Position numbers and translations under genes: made by a program
Notes under the pieces: generated by a model
Told to the model about the DNA's origin: nothing
The model's database searches: none
What the model saw: the letters and a program-made list of their open reading frames with translations, nothing else
In this document: one piece after another, positions 13,275 to 20,624 of the stretch
Position numbering within the stretch: the stretch's first letter is position 1
Layout of the letters: each line of letters opens with the position of its first letter
Assembly (NCBI GenBank): GCA_045646245.1
Contig: JAZRKJ010000025.1
Coordinates: 1 to 20,641 of the forward strand
DNA length: 20,641 nt
Origin: SIG607 sp045646245
GTDB lineage: Bacteria > Bacillota > Clostridia > Oscillospirales > Acutalibacteraceae
Direction: 5' to 3'

Positions 13275-15893
13275 TTATTTGCGTTTGATTAAATAGTGAA
13301 TAAGCTTTCCTATTTCCATTATAACTACCGGAACAAAAATTAAACCGAGAGCAACAAGGTATTCTTCTAATGAAAGGAAAACAAGTCCGAAGGCGTGGCG
13401 AATAGGTGTAAAGAGAACCAGCGCCATAAGAACCGTTGAGAAAAGGACTGCCCAGTTTAATTTGGAGTTACTAAAAGGACCTATTTTAAAGATGGAATGT
13501 TCGCTTCTCATATTATAAGAATGAACAATTTGGGAAAGACCCAATACCATAAATGCCATGGTTCTTCCTGCCGCTTCGGTGTCGGAATGCATACCGCCTG
13601 CAAATACAAAACCTATAAGAGAAAGAATTGCAAACATAAAGCCTTGTAAAATAATCCTTACACCAAGTCCGTGAGCGAAAAGACCTTCGGATTTTGGCTT
13701 GGGTTTGGCGTTCATAACATCTTTTTCCACTGCTTCCATACCAAGAGCAATAGCAGGGAAGCTGTCGCTTACAAGGTTAATCCATAAAAGCTGCATTGAA
13801 AGGAAGGGGGATTTTTGCCATATAAGCATTGACGCGAATACCGAAATAACTTCGCCGATATTAGTGCCGAGTAAGAAACCTACGACTTTGCGGATGTTAG
13901 CGTAAATTCCTCTGCCTTCCTGAACGGCGTCTACTATTGTTGCAAAGTTGTCATCGGTAAGGGTCATATCAGCGGCGCCCTTTGCAACGTCGGTGCCGGT
14001 AATACCCATTGCACAACCGATATCGGCGGCTTTAAGGGCGGGAGCGTCATTAACGCCGTCGCCTGTCATAGAAACAACCTGACCTTTTCTTTGCCAAGCC
14101 TTTACTATTCTGATTTTGTTTTCGGGAGAAACACGGGCGTAAACCGCAATGCTTTCTACCTGCGCGTCGAGTTCACTTTCGGTCATCGCGTCAAGTTCAG
14201 CGCCTGTTATTGCACGGTCGCCTTCTAAAAGTATGCCCAGTTCTTTAGCGATTGCAGAAGCGGTGACAACATGGTCGCCTGTAATCATAACGGGTTTAAT
14301 TCCTGCTTTGCGGCAGGTTTCAACCGCAACCTTTGCTTCGGGACGCGGCGGGTCTATCATACCGACAAGACCCATAAAGGTGAGGCCGTTTTCTATATCT
14401 TCACTGACAAGAGTTTCGGGGATAGAATCTATTTCCTTGTAACCGACAGCAAGAACTCGTAAAGCGTTTCGGCTCATTTCTTCGGTTACTTCTTTTGCTT
14501 TTTCAAGGTCACCCGCAATACAACGGGAAGCCATCATATCAAAAGCGCCTTTTACAATAACAATTTTTTTACCGTCAATTTCGTTAATTGTGCTCATTAA
14601 CTTTCTGTCGGAGTCAAAAGGAATACTGCCGAGGCGTGGGAATTTTTGGTTGAGAGATTCTTTGCTGTTGCCGTTTTTATGGGCGGCGTAAACAATTGCG
14701 GTTTCGGTGGGGTCACCGATGTGTTGTTCACCGTCTTCACCGAAAATAACACTACCGTCGCTGCAAAGCGTACCGTAATTTAAAAGGCGTTTAATTGCTT
14801 CGCTGTTACTGTCGCTTACGTCTTCAAAAACAGAGTTTTGGTCAAGATAAGCCTTGACAAGGGTCATACGGTTTTGAGTGAGGGTACCGGTTTTATCGGA
14901 GCAAATAATAGAAGCGCTGCCTAAGGTTTCTACCGCGGGAAGCTTTCTTATAAGGGCGTTTTTCTTTACCATACGCTGAACGCCTATGGAAAGAACAACG
15001 GTAACTATAACGGGAAGACCTTCGGGAATTGCAGATACCGCAAGTGAAACCGCGGTCATAAATATTTCAAGAACGGGAGTGTCGTTAAGAACGCCTACCA
15101 CAAAAATAATAGCGCAAATAATAATGGCAAGAATACCCAGGTATTTACCCAATTGAGCGAGTTTCTTTTGAAGCGGCGTTTGGGCTTCGCCTTCGTCATC
15201 AAGAAGGTTTGCTATTTTACCCATTTCGGTATCCATACCTGTTGCGGTAACGATTGCAAGGGCGGTACCGTAAGTAATGCTGCAACCGGAGAATACCATG
15301 TTAGACCTATCGCCGATAGGCGCTTTTTCTTCAACAATGGCGTCGGCGTCTTTTTCGCTGGGAACCGATTCCCCGGTAAGAGCAGATTCTTCGCTTTTAA
15401 GACTTACGCTTTTAATAAGCCGCGCGTCTGCAGGAACAAAGTCACCCGCTTCAAGCTTTATAATATCACCGGGGACCAAATCGGCGGCAGCAACGATTTT
15501 TTCTTCACCGTCTCTTATAACTCTTGCGTGAGGCGCCGACATATTTTTTAGCGCGTCAAGGGCTTTTTCGGCTTTGCCTTCCTGATAAACTCCCATAAAA
15601 GCGTTCATAATAACAATTGCAAGAATAAGCACGGGTTCGAAAAGTTCGTTCCAATGCTTTTCTACGCAAATGGTAACAAAAGAAATAATTGCGGCGGCAA
15701 TAAGAATAAGAATCATTACATCTTTGAATTGATCAATAAAACGCTGAAGATTGCTTTTCTTCTTCTTTTCTTTTAATTTGTTTTCGCCGTATTTGGCTTT
15801 AAGTTCTGCAACCCTTTGGGAAGAAAGGCCGACGGATGAGTCCGAAGAAAAGTTTTCTATAACTTCGTTTACTGGTTTACCGTGAAATAACAA
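13275..15893 (-). CDS. Ca2+-type cation-translocating P-type ATPase
   Basis: This 872-aa protein is a type II P-type ATPase of the SERCA/LMCA1 group, expected to export Ca2+ using ATP. In order: actuator TGES at 173-176, M4 PEGLP at 290-294, phosphorylation motif DKTGTLT with D333, nucleotide-domain KGA at 448-450, TGD at 538-540, and GDGVNDAPA at 611-619. Ten membrane segments fit (pairs near 59-100 and 250-305, then six after about 665). The ion-site residues of SERCA have counterparts: E291 in M4, N678 and E681 in M5 (TNIGE), N706 and D710 in M6 (NLVSD). The start codon is TTG (15893-15891), supported by GGAGG at 15906-15902; no ATG lies near the N-terminus. It follows the CNNM gene by 71 bp. 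Confidence 0.94.
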   Translation of the reverse strand: MLFHGKPVNEVIENFSSDSSVGLSSQRVAELKAKYGENKLKEKKKKSNLQRFIDQFKDVMILILIAAAIISFVTICVEKHWNELFEPVLILAIVIMNAFMGVYQEGKAEKALDALKNMSAPHARVIRDGEEKIVAAADLVPGDIIKLEAGDFVPADARLIKSVSLKSEESALTGESVPSEKDADAIVEEKAPIGDRSNMVFSGCSITYGTALAIVTATGMDTEMGKIANLLDDEGEAQTPLQKKLAQLGKYLGILAIIICAIIFVVGVLNDTPVLEIFMTAVSLAVSAIPEGLPVIVTVVLSIGVQRMVKKNALIRKLPAVETLGSASIICSDKTGTLTQNRMTLVKAYLDQNSVFEDVSDSNSEAIKRLLNYGTLCSDGSVIFGEDGEQHIGDPTETAIVYAAHKNGNSKESLNQKFPRLGSIPFDSDRKLMSTINEIDGKKIVIVKGAFDMMASRCIAGDLEKAKEVTEEMSRNALRVLAVGYKEIDSIPETLVSEDIENGLTFMGLVGMIDPPRPEAKVAVETCRKAGIKPVMITGDHVVTASAIAKELGILLEGDRAITGAELDAMTESELDAQVESIAVYARVSPENKIRIVKAWQRKGQVVSMTGDGVNDAPALKAADIGCAMGITGTDVAKGAADMTLTDDNFATIVDAVQEGRGIYANIRKVVGFLLGTNIGEVISVFASMLIWQKSPFLSMQLLWINLVSDSFPAIALGMEAVEKDVMNAKPKPKSEGLFAHGLGVRIILQGFMFAILSLIGFVFAGGMHSDTEAAGRTMAFMVLGLSQIVHSYNMRSEHSIFKIGPFSNSKLNWAVLFSTVLMALVLFTPIRHAFGLVFLSLEEYLVALGLIFVPVVIMEIGKLIHYLIKRK

Positions 15894-15936
15894 TTTATTT
15901 TCCTCCTGTGTTATTTTTAAATATGGTTTAATAAAA

Positions 15937-15962
15937 GGGCAGAATTATTCTGCCCATTTTTT
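15937..15962. terminator. Hairpin between CNNM and ATPase genes (terminator or partial attenuator)
   Basis: GGGCAGAA (15937-15944), a TTA loop and TTCTGCCC (15948-15955) form a stem with ATTTTTT on the plus side and TTTTATT on the minus side. Both flanking genes read minus. I see no clear promoter between the hairpin and the ATPase start, so some readthrough from the CNNM transcript is likely. Confidence 0.7.
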
Positions 15963-15964
15963 CG

Positions 15965-17281
15965 TTAAGCTTCCGCTTCTTCTGTAATTCTGCCTTTTGT
16001 ATCAACAGAAATTTCGTGAGTCATAAGGTCGTCTGCTTTTGTAACGGTGATGATTATACCTTCTATTTCAAAAGTGTCGCCCTCTTCGGGTATACCTTCT
16101 TTAAGCTGGTTTAGCCAACCGTTAACCGTTGAAGCTTCAATATCTTCGGGAGCTGTGAGTTCAAAATATTCGAAAAAATTGTCTAACGAAGCGACAGATA
16201 ATACTTTATAAGTGGTTTCATCAAGTTGAGTGAATTCGTCGATAGCCTCGTCTCCTTCGTCCCAAATTTCACCCACTATTTCTTCAAGAATATCTTCCAT
16301 AGTAACAATGCCGGAAGTTTCACCGTATTCGTTAACCACTATCACAATGTGGTTATGGTCGGTTTGCATATCTTTAAAGAGCGTGTCGAGATGTATTGAT
16401 TCGGGAACAAAGACAGGGGGGTGAATGGCGTCTTCAAATTTAAAGCCTTTGTTTTTTCGGTGTAAAAGGTATTCTTTTGTATAAAGCACGCCAATGACTG
16501 TGTCACCGTTTTCACCGAAAACAGGAATACGGGAATAACCGTCGTTTTCGATAACCGAAACGATTTCGGCGTCGGTTGCGTCGTAAGAAATAAAAGAGAC
16601 TGCTCTACGGGGTGTCATTACATCCTCAGCAGTCATACGATCAAGTTTGAAAACATTTTTTATGTATTCAATGTCGTCCTGATTTAATGACCCTTCGTCT
16701 GCGCCTGCGTCAAGCATAATAACAATATCTTCTTCCGAAACGGTTTCTTCCTTTTCGTGGGGGTCTATCCCGAATATACGGAGCAGACCGTTAGTGGAAA
16801 TGGTGAGGAACCAAATTATCGGACGAAGTACTGCGGTTAAGAAAGAAATTATACCGCAAAAGCCTTGGGATACCTTTTCTTTATAATGCATTGCAATTCT
16901 TTTGGGAACAAGTTCACCAAGTACAAGTGTGAAAAACGAAAGAATTATTGTGATAACAACAACCGATATATCCTCTACAAGCTCAGTATGAGAAGCAAAG
17001 AAAGGTATTTTACGGGTTAAAAAGCCGGTTAAATTATCGGAAAAGTTATCAGCGGCGAAAGCGGAGCCTAAGAAACCTGCAAGGGTAATGCCAACCTGAA
17101 TTGTGGAAAGAAAACGCGTTGGGTCTTCTATCATCTTAAGCATTTTTGCGGCTTTTTTGTTACCGTCTTCGGCTTGTGCCTTTACCTTTTTCTCATTGAG
17201 AGAAATTACCGCAATTTCCGTGGCGGCAAAAAAGGCATTTAATAAAATCAGAACTAACTGTAACAGCAGTTGTTTAAACAT
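15965..17281 (-). CDS. CNNM/CorC-family membrane protein (DUF21, CBS pair, CorC_HlyC)
   Basis: This 438-aa protein has the full CNNM architecture. A DUF21 transmembrane domain lies at about residues 2-190, starting with a hydrophobic helix then AFFAATEIAVISLNE, with TLVLGELVPKRIA at 118-130. A CBS-domain pair lies at about 218-340, containing MTPRR, DGYSRIPVFG and VVNEYGETSGIVTMEDILEEIVGEI. A C-terminal CorC_HlyC domain lies at about 350-430 and ends in a typical acidic EGD...EGIIITV motif. Homologues (CorC, YhdP, MpfA, often annotated hemolysin) are linked to Mg2+ export or resistance, with Mg-ATP sensed by the CBS pair. Direct transport of Mg2+ is therefore likely but not shown by the sequence. 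The ATG at 17281 has GGAGG at 17298-17294. It lies downstream of a strong promoter and a long leader. Confidence 0.93.
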   Translation of the reverse strand: MFKQLLLQLVLILLNAFFAATEIAVISLNEKKVKAQAEDGNKKAAKMLKMIEDPTRFLSTIQVGITLAGFLGSAFAADNFSDNLTGFLTRKIPFFASHTELVEDISVVVITIILSFFTLVLGELVPKRIAMHYKEKVSQGFCGIISFLTAVLRPIIWFLTISTNGLLRIFGIDPHEKEETVSEEDIVIMLDAGADEGSLNQDDIEYIKNVFKLDRMTAEDVMTPRRAVSFISYDATDAEIVSVIENDGYSRIPVFGENGDTVIGVLYTKEYLLHRKNKGFKFEDAIHPPVFVPESIHLDTLFKDMQTDHNHIVIVVNEYGETSGIVTMEDILEEIVGEIWDEGDEAIDEFTQLDETTYKVLSVASLDNFFEYFELTAPEDIEASTVNGWLNQLKEGIPEEGDTFEIEGIIITVTKADDLMTHEISVDTKGRITEEAEA

Positions 17282-17472
17282 ATGACTTATATTCCTCCAA
17301 ATTTTTAAAAGTTAAATTCAAATCTCTTTCAAACGCTAATTGCGGTTGTAGGCGATAAAGCTAACCTTAAAGCCTAATGAGCAGCATTTAACTGTTTTTT
17401 CGGGGATTATAAAGTCAAAGCAACTACTTCGGGGCAGCGGATCCACAAAACCAACTCCATTTCTATAATAAT
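17282..17472 (-). ncRNA. Long leader of the CNNM gene, candidate structured cis-regulatory RNA
   Basis: Transcription from the promoter at 17507-17479 would give about 190 nt of untranslated RNA. The first two thirds are GC-richer and dyad-bearing. A long-range pairing is possible between the 5' segment near 17457-17443 (AGTTGG...TTGTGG) and 17361-17340 (CCTACAACCGCAATT), enclosing TAGGC/GCCTA and AAGTA/TGACTT stem candidates. The last third is AT-rich up to GGAGG. A 17-codon open frame without a ribosome site begins with ATG at 17460. I could not match it to the M-box, yybP-ykoY, T-box, 6S or any other class from memory. It could be an aptamer, a small RNA or an unstructured leader. Confidence 0.45.
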
Positions 17473-17478
17473 GGTAAC

Positions 17479-17507
17479 ATTATACTATAAAACTTCGAAA
17501 TAGTCAA
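17479..17507 (-). promoter_or_regulatory. Sigma-A promoter of the CNNM gene
   Basis: Minus-strand -35 TTGACT (17507-17502) and -10 TATAAT (17484-17479) have a 17-bp spacer. This is one of the best promoter matches in the window. The start is predicted near 17472. Confidence 0.8.
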
Positions 17508-17566
17508 GAAATAGTATATAAACACAATGTAAACAATATTTTTATGGAAAAATGAACAAAAATATG

Positions 17567-17572
17567 TATAAT
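17567..17572 (+). promoter_or_regulatory. -10 element of the FTR-like/thioredoxin unit
   Basis: A TATAAT at 17567-17572, preceded by TG, lies 20 bp before the ATG at 17592. No good -35 lies at the right distance, so the promoter call rests on the -10 alone. The region between it and the CNNM promoter (17508-17566) is very AT-rich and holds nothing else I can name. Confidence 0.4.
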
Positions 17573-17591
17573 AGTATATAGGGTGATAAAT

Positions 17592-17792
17592 ATGGCTGTA
17601 AAACTTAATGAAAATAAGGAAGTTGTGAAAAAAATTAAAGAGGGCTTGAAAGCAAAAGGCGGTTATTGTCCTTGCCGAATTGCACGTACCGAAGAAAATA
17701 AATGTATTTGCAAGGAATTCAGAGAACAAATAGCCGACCCAAACTTTGAAGGGTACTGTCATTGTATGCTTTACTATAAAACTAAAGATTAA
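17592..17792 (+). CDS. Small ferredoxin-thioredoxin reductase catalytic-chain-like Fe-S protein
   Basis: This 66-aa protein has six cysteines in three C-x-C pairs: CPC at 26-28, CIC at 38-40, CHC at 56-58 followed by MLYY. This is the signature set of the FTR catalytic (beta) chain, which uses one [4Fe-4S] cluster and an adjacent disulphide to pass ferredoxin electrons to thioredoxin. The spacing here is CPC-X9-CxC-X15-CHC, whereas plant FTR is CPC-X16-CPC-X8-CHC; the middle pair is shifted although the total is unchanged. The Pro of the second CPC is Ile. No variable chain is encoded nearby. Its partner is probably the thioredoxin 14 bp downstream. ATG at 17592 is preferred over the GTG at 17583 because GGGTG (17581-17585) serves as its ribosome site. 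Confidence 0.82.
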   Translation: MAVKLNENKEVVKKIKEGLKAKGGYCPCRIARTEENKCICKEFREQIADPNFEGYCHCMLYYKTKD

Positions 17793-17806
17793 AAGGAGAA
17801 AATAAA

Positions 17807-18130
17807 ATGGCTGTAAATATTGTGAAAAGTGAAAATTTTGAAGAAATATTAAAAAGGGAAAAGGCAATACTTCTTGATTTTTGGGCGACCTGGTGCGGAC
17901 CTTGTCAGATGATAGCGCCGATAGTAGAAGAAATCGCCGCGGAAAACACCGATATTTACGTTGGTAAAGTAAATGTTGATGAAGAAGGGGAATTATCGGC
18001 GGCTTTCGGTATTGAAAGCATACCTACTTTGGCGCTGATTAAAGAGCAAAAAATAATAGGAACTGTAATCGGATACCGTTCAAAAGAAGAACTTAATTCA
18101 ATAATTAAAGATTATCTTAAGGGTGAGTGA
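17807..18130 (+). CDS. trxA: Thioredoxin
   Basis: This 107-aa single-domain cytoplasmic thioredoxin has the canonical active site WCGPC with C30 and C33, in the context LLDFWATWCGPCQMIAPIVEE. The cis-proline (SIPT, P73) and the thioredoxin-typical Asp (D24) are present, and the length is standard. It starts 14 bp after the FTR-like gene with AAGGAG at 17793-17798, so the two form an operon in which the Fe-S protein is the likely reductase. No NADPH-thioredoxin reductase gene is in the window. I see no convincing terminator after its stop: the AAAAG/CTTTT match near 18132-18143 has a 2-nt loop. Confidence 0.95.
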   Translation: MAVNIVKSENFEEILKREKAILLDFWATWCGPCQMIAPIVEEIAAENTDIYVGKVNVDEEGELSAAFGIESIPTLALIKEQKIIGTVIGYRSKEELNSIIKDYLKGE

Positions 18131-18148
18131 CAAAAGTTCTTTTTGGGT

Positions 18149-18177
18149 TGAACGATATGTCAGTTTTTGTGAACGAT
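18149..18177 (+). repeat. Spaced direct repeat TGAACGAT upstream of the GH16 promoter (candidate activator site)
   Basis: TGAACGAT occurs at 18149-18156 and again at 18170-18177, exactly 21 bp apart (two helical turns). The second copy ends 6 bp before the -35 of the downstream promoter, so the copies are centred near -67 and -46. This geometry is typical of an activator that binds tandem half-sites, such as an AraC-family protein. No regulator is assigned. Confidence 0.5.
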
Positions 18178-18183
18178 TTGCTA

Positions 18184-18212
18184 TTGTATTTTTATATGAT
18201 AATATGTATAAT
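18184..18212 (+). promoter_or_regulatory. Promoter of the secreted GH16 gene
   Basis: The -35 TTGTAT (18184-18189) and -10 TATAAT (18207-18212) are separated by 17 bp. The weak -35 next to the spaced repeat suggests activator dependence. The predicted start is near 18219, giving a leader of about 48 nt. Confidence 0.65.
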
Positions 18213-18266
18213 TAAAATGAATAATTAAACTTTCATTGCATAGTTGGAAAATGGAGAAAAGGTATT

Positions 18267-19193
18267 ATGATTTTAAATTTTAAAAATCTGCCTCGTAAAA
18301 TTTTAAGCGCGTGTCTTTGCTTTATAATGATATTGGGAATTTGCATTGTTCCCGGTGTTATTCCTGTTGATGCCGCTGCCGCTAAAAGCAGTAAGGTATA
18401 CGACTTTTCGCTTAACAGCGGAACTAAGTATACCGGAACTGTTGAGGATTCGTCGGGAATCTCACGCCAAATTTCGCGTTCCTTTTTTGCGGCCGGCGAA
18501 AATGAAGAATTGGAAATAAAAAACGCGCTTAGTACTACAAGCTCCGGTCCGAGCGGTTACTTGTTCAATGATGCGGACGGGCTTTTTGAATTAAAAGCGT
18601 CTTCCGACTACTTCGTTTCGTTGCGTGTAAAGGTGGTTTCTTCTCAAAAGAAGTTTGATAAAAACGGCGTTACGTATCCTACTTCATCTCAGCTTACCGA
18701 ATTGAAACTTGCTTACGGTATGCCTGCCGTCTACGAAACTACTAAAATTACTATGGATACCGAAATTGGTCTTGTTGCTAAGGTGGGCAGCGAAACCAAC
18801 GCTTTTACCGCTAATCAAAACGGGAACGAAACTACGTTAAATGTAGGGGAATGGTATACCTTAACCTACAATTTTAAAACGCCGTCATCCTTTGGTGAAA
18901 ACGGCAACGTTTTGGGTCTTGCTCTTAAATCCTTTAACGGTGTACATATTTTAGTTGATGACGTTACGGTTGAACGCCTTTCTACAATTACGGTTGACCC
19001 TAACGGCGATACAATAAGTCAAACTTCTTTCACCCATAAAATAGGGGATAAAATAAATATTGAAAATCCGAAATATGAATTCGGCTATGACTTTGAAGGT
19101 TGGTTTACCGATAAAGAATGTACCAAAGAATTCACCGATCAATACGTGACCGAAGAAAATTGCGAAATTAAGCTTTATGCAGGCTGGAGTTAA
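18267..19193 (+). CDS. N-terminal half of the GH16 protein: signal peptide, beta-sandwich-like module, Listeria-Bacteroides repeat
   Basis: This 308-aa segment ends at the in-frame TAA. Residues 1-39 are a Sec signal peptide: positive KNLPRK, then a hydrophobic SACLCFIMILGICIVPGV core, with likely cleavage in the VDAAAAKS region. Residues about 42-232 look like a carbohydrate-binding-type jelly roll (VYDFSLNSG at the start, HILVDDVTVERL at the end), though no family can be named. Residues about 235-307 form an InlB/Listeria-Bacteroides repeat with FEGWFTDKECTKEF and closing LYAGW. If translated alone it would be a secreted non-catalytic binding protein without a surface anchor. The ribosome site is GGAGAAAAGG at 18253-18262. 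Confidence 0.75.
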   Translation: MILNFKNLPRKILSACLCFIMILGICIVPGVIPVDAAAAKSSKVYDFSLNSGTKYTGTVEDSSGISRQISRSFFAAGENEELEIKNALSTTSSGPSGYLFNDADGLFELKASSDYFVSLRVKVVSSQKKFDKNGVTYPTSSQLTELKLAYGMPAVYETTKITMDTEIGLVAKVGSETNAFTANQNGNETTLNVGEWYTLTYNFKTPSSFGENGNVLGLALKSFNGVHILVDDVTVERLSTITVDPNGDTISQTSFTHKIGDKINIENPKYEFGYDFEGWFTDKECTKEFTDQYVTEENCEIKLYAGWS

Positions 19194-19367
19194 ACGCACT
19201 TCAGCTTTGAGGGCTATACCCCGGTTCATCCAACCTACGGCTTCAGCGAACATTTCTACGATATTATCAAGGACGAAACTGCTCCCGACGGAAACTCTGT
19301 TCTTCAGTATCACTATACCGAAGAATACTGGAGTCAGATTCGTTCCGGTAGTGTAGAGGAGGGTAAC

Positions 19368-20624
19368 GTGACTTACTATTCCGCACGCCGTACAACTCTA
19401 GAAAATAATATTTCTCTTAAGCGTGTAGAATCATATAAAACTTACGTAGTTACCTTTAAATATAAGCTTGAAGCCGGCTCGGGTGACGTTTATATTGCTC
19501 CTGCTACCGGCTCAACAAATATTTGGCATACAAACGTTTATAAGGAATATACCGACAGTAAGCTTATTTTAACCGACAATAACCCCGACGTTTGGCAAGA
19601 GGGACGAATGGTATTTACCACCGAAGATGTTTCTAAAATACCAAGTTACGAAAGAAATATAGCAACCTTAAGGTTTTATGCATTAAATCATGTTCATACC
19701 GTTGCTTATATTGACGATATCAGAATAGAAGAAGCTGAGGGCGACACCAGTGTTAAGCTTAATTCTAACGGAGGTACTTTTGCCGACGGCAGTACTGTTA
19801 AAACCCAAACGGTGACTGTAGGAGATGACATTACGTCTCTGGAATACCCCATAAGGGAAGACTATGATTTTGGCGGTAAAATTACAATGTATGTTCCGGG
19901 TGACCCCGGCTACGTGACTGCTACGGGCAGGGTGGTAGAAAAACCGGTGTACGTAAGCAACGGTAACGCTGTTCTTACCTGCGGACGTACTAATGATAAG
20001 GATTTCACCTTTAACAGAATGTCTACCTACTGGAATATGATTTACCAGTACGGTATGATTGAGTTTAATATTAAGCTGCCTGAACATCCTGTTCATACAA
20101 GTCTTTGGATGAACGGCGCGTCTACAGGCGGCGATCAATACACAGCCCTTTTTGGTAGAGAAGACCGCGGTTGTATGACCGAATACGACCTTATTGAAAC
20201 CTACGGCAGAAATAATTACTTTGGCACCAATGTTCACCATTGGTGGAGCGCTGCAAACTCTAATGACAGCGCTCATATAAGCCTCGGTGCTGCTTATTCT
20301 CCTGAAGGTGAAAACCAGACATACGTTCCGGATAGTGATGAAACCGATATTTCGGATAATTACCATATTTTCACGTTCCTTTGGACTAACGATACGCTGG
20401 AGTTTGCTTTTGACGGCGTTAAGTACTGTGAATACCCAAGGTATTATGAATACTATGACAGAATGCCTAACTACATAATTATAGGTATGGGTATGGGTAA
20501 CAGAGATTACGGTTCAGCTTACGATATAGAAAAGCATTCTGACTATTACGAAAGCTATCTTGATTACGTAAGAATTTACCAGATTGAGAATATGGGAAGC
20601 TTTGTAAGATACGCAAATAAATAA
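19368..20624 (+). CDS. C-terminal half: beta-sandwich-like module, truncated repeat, GH16 catalytic domain
   Basis: The open frame resumes at 19194; the first workable start is GTG at 19368, with GAGGAGGG at 19356-19363. From there 418 aa follow. Residues 1-125 complete a second jelly-roll-like module ending VAYIDDIRIEEAE. Residues about 127-170 are the first part of another Listeria-Bacteroides repeat, which stops at DYDFGG. Residues about 171-410 are a GH16 domain with YGMIEFNIKLP, the catalytic ExDxxE as EYDLIE (272-277: nucleophile E272, acid/base E277), HIFTFLWTNDTLEFAFDG, and closing YLDYVRIYQ. GH16 enzymes cut beta-1,3 or mixed-linkage glucans, or related polymers. Translated alone it would lack a signal peptide and stay in the cytoplasm. 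Confidence 0.72.
   Translation: MTYYSARRTTLENNISLKRVESYKTYVVTFKYKLEAGSGDVYIAPATGSTNIWHTNVYKEYTDSKLILTDNNPDVWQEGRMVFTTEDVSKIPSYERNIATLRFYALNHVHTVAYIDDIRIEEAEGDTSVKLNSNGGTFADGSTVKTQTVTVGDDITSLEYPIREDYDFGGKITMYVPGDPGYVTATGRVVEKPVYVSNGNAVLTCGRTNDKDFTFNRMSTYWNMIYQYGMIEFNIKLPEHPVHTSLWMNGASTGGDQYTALFGREDRGCMTEYDLIETYGRNNYFGTNVHHWWSAANSNDSAHISLGAAYSPEGENQTYVPDSDETDISDNYHIFTFLWTNDTLEFAFDGVKYCEYPRYYEYYDRMPNYIIIGMGMGNRDYGSAYDIEKHSDYYESYLDYVRIYQIENMGSFVRYANK

Larger units (their letters stand above)
18267..20624 (+). pseudogene. Secreted multidomain GH16 beta-glucanase-like gene interrupted by an in-frame TAA
   Basis: Removing one stop (TAA, 19191-19193) gives a continuous 785-residue reading: signal peptide, beta-sandwich-like module, Listeria-Bacteroides repeat, second beta-sandwich-like module, partial second repeat, GH16 catalytic domain. 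Both sides are in the same frame and the codons right after the stop (THFSFEGYTP) continue an ordinary protein. A single base substitution therefore explains the break, not a frameshift. TAA ends many other genes here, so a changed genetic code is unlikely. A sequence error, a recent inactivating mutation or programmed readthrough are the alternatives. The two halves are described separately. Confidence 0.7.

Noticed and set aside
17407..17460. 17-aa leader peptide as a confirmed gene
   Set aside because: There is no Shine-Dalgarno sequence and no amino-acid run hinting at attenuation. It is mentioned only within the leader entry.
17282..17472. M-box, yybP-ykoY or 6S RNA identity for the CNNM leader
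   Set aside because: Only short words such as GCTGCCC recall the M-box. The conserved 5' and 3' blocks of these families are not seen, so no named family is assigned.
19191..19193. TAA recoded as an amino acid (altered genetic code)
   Set aside because: TAA is the normal stop of several intact genes in the window, for example at 2219-2221 and 17790-17792.
19150..19370. Frameshift as the cause of the GH16 split
   Set aside because: The coding frame is the same before and after the stop, so a substitution explains it without an indel.
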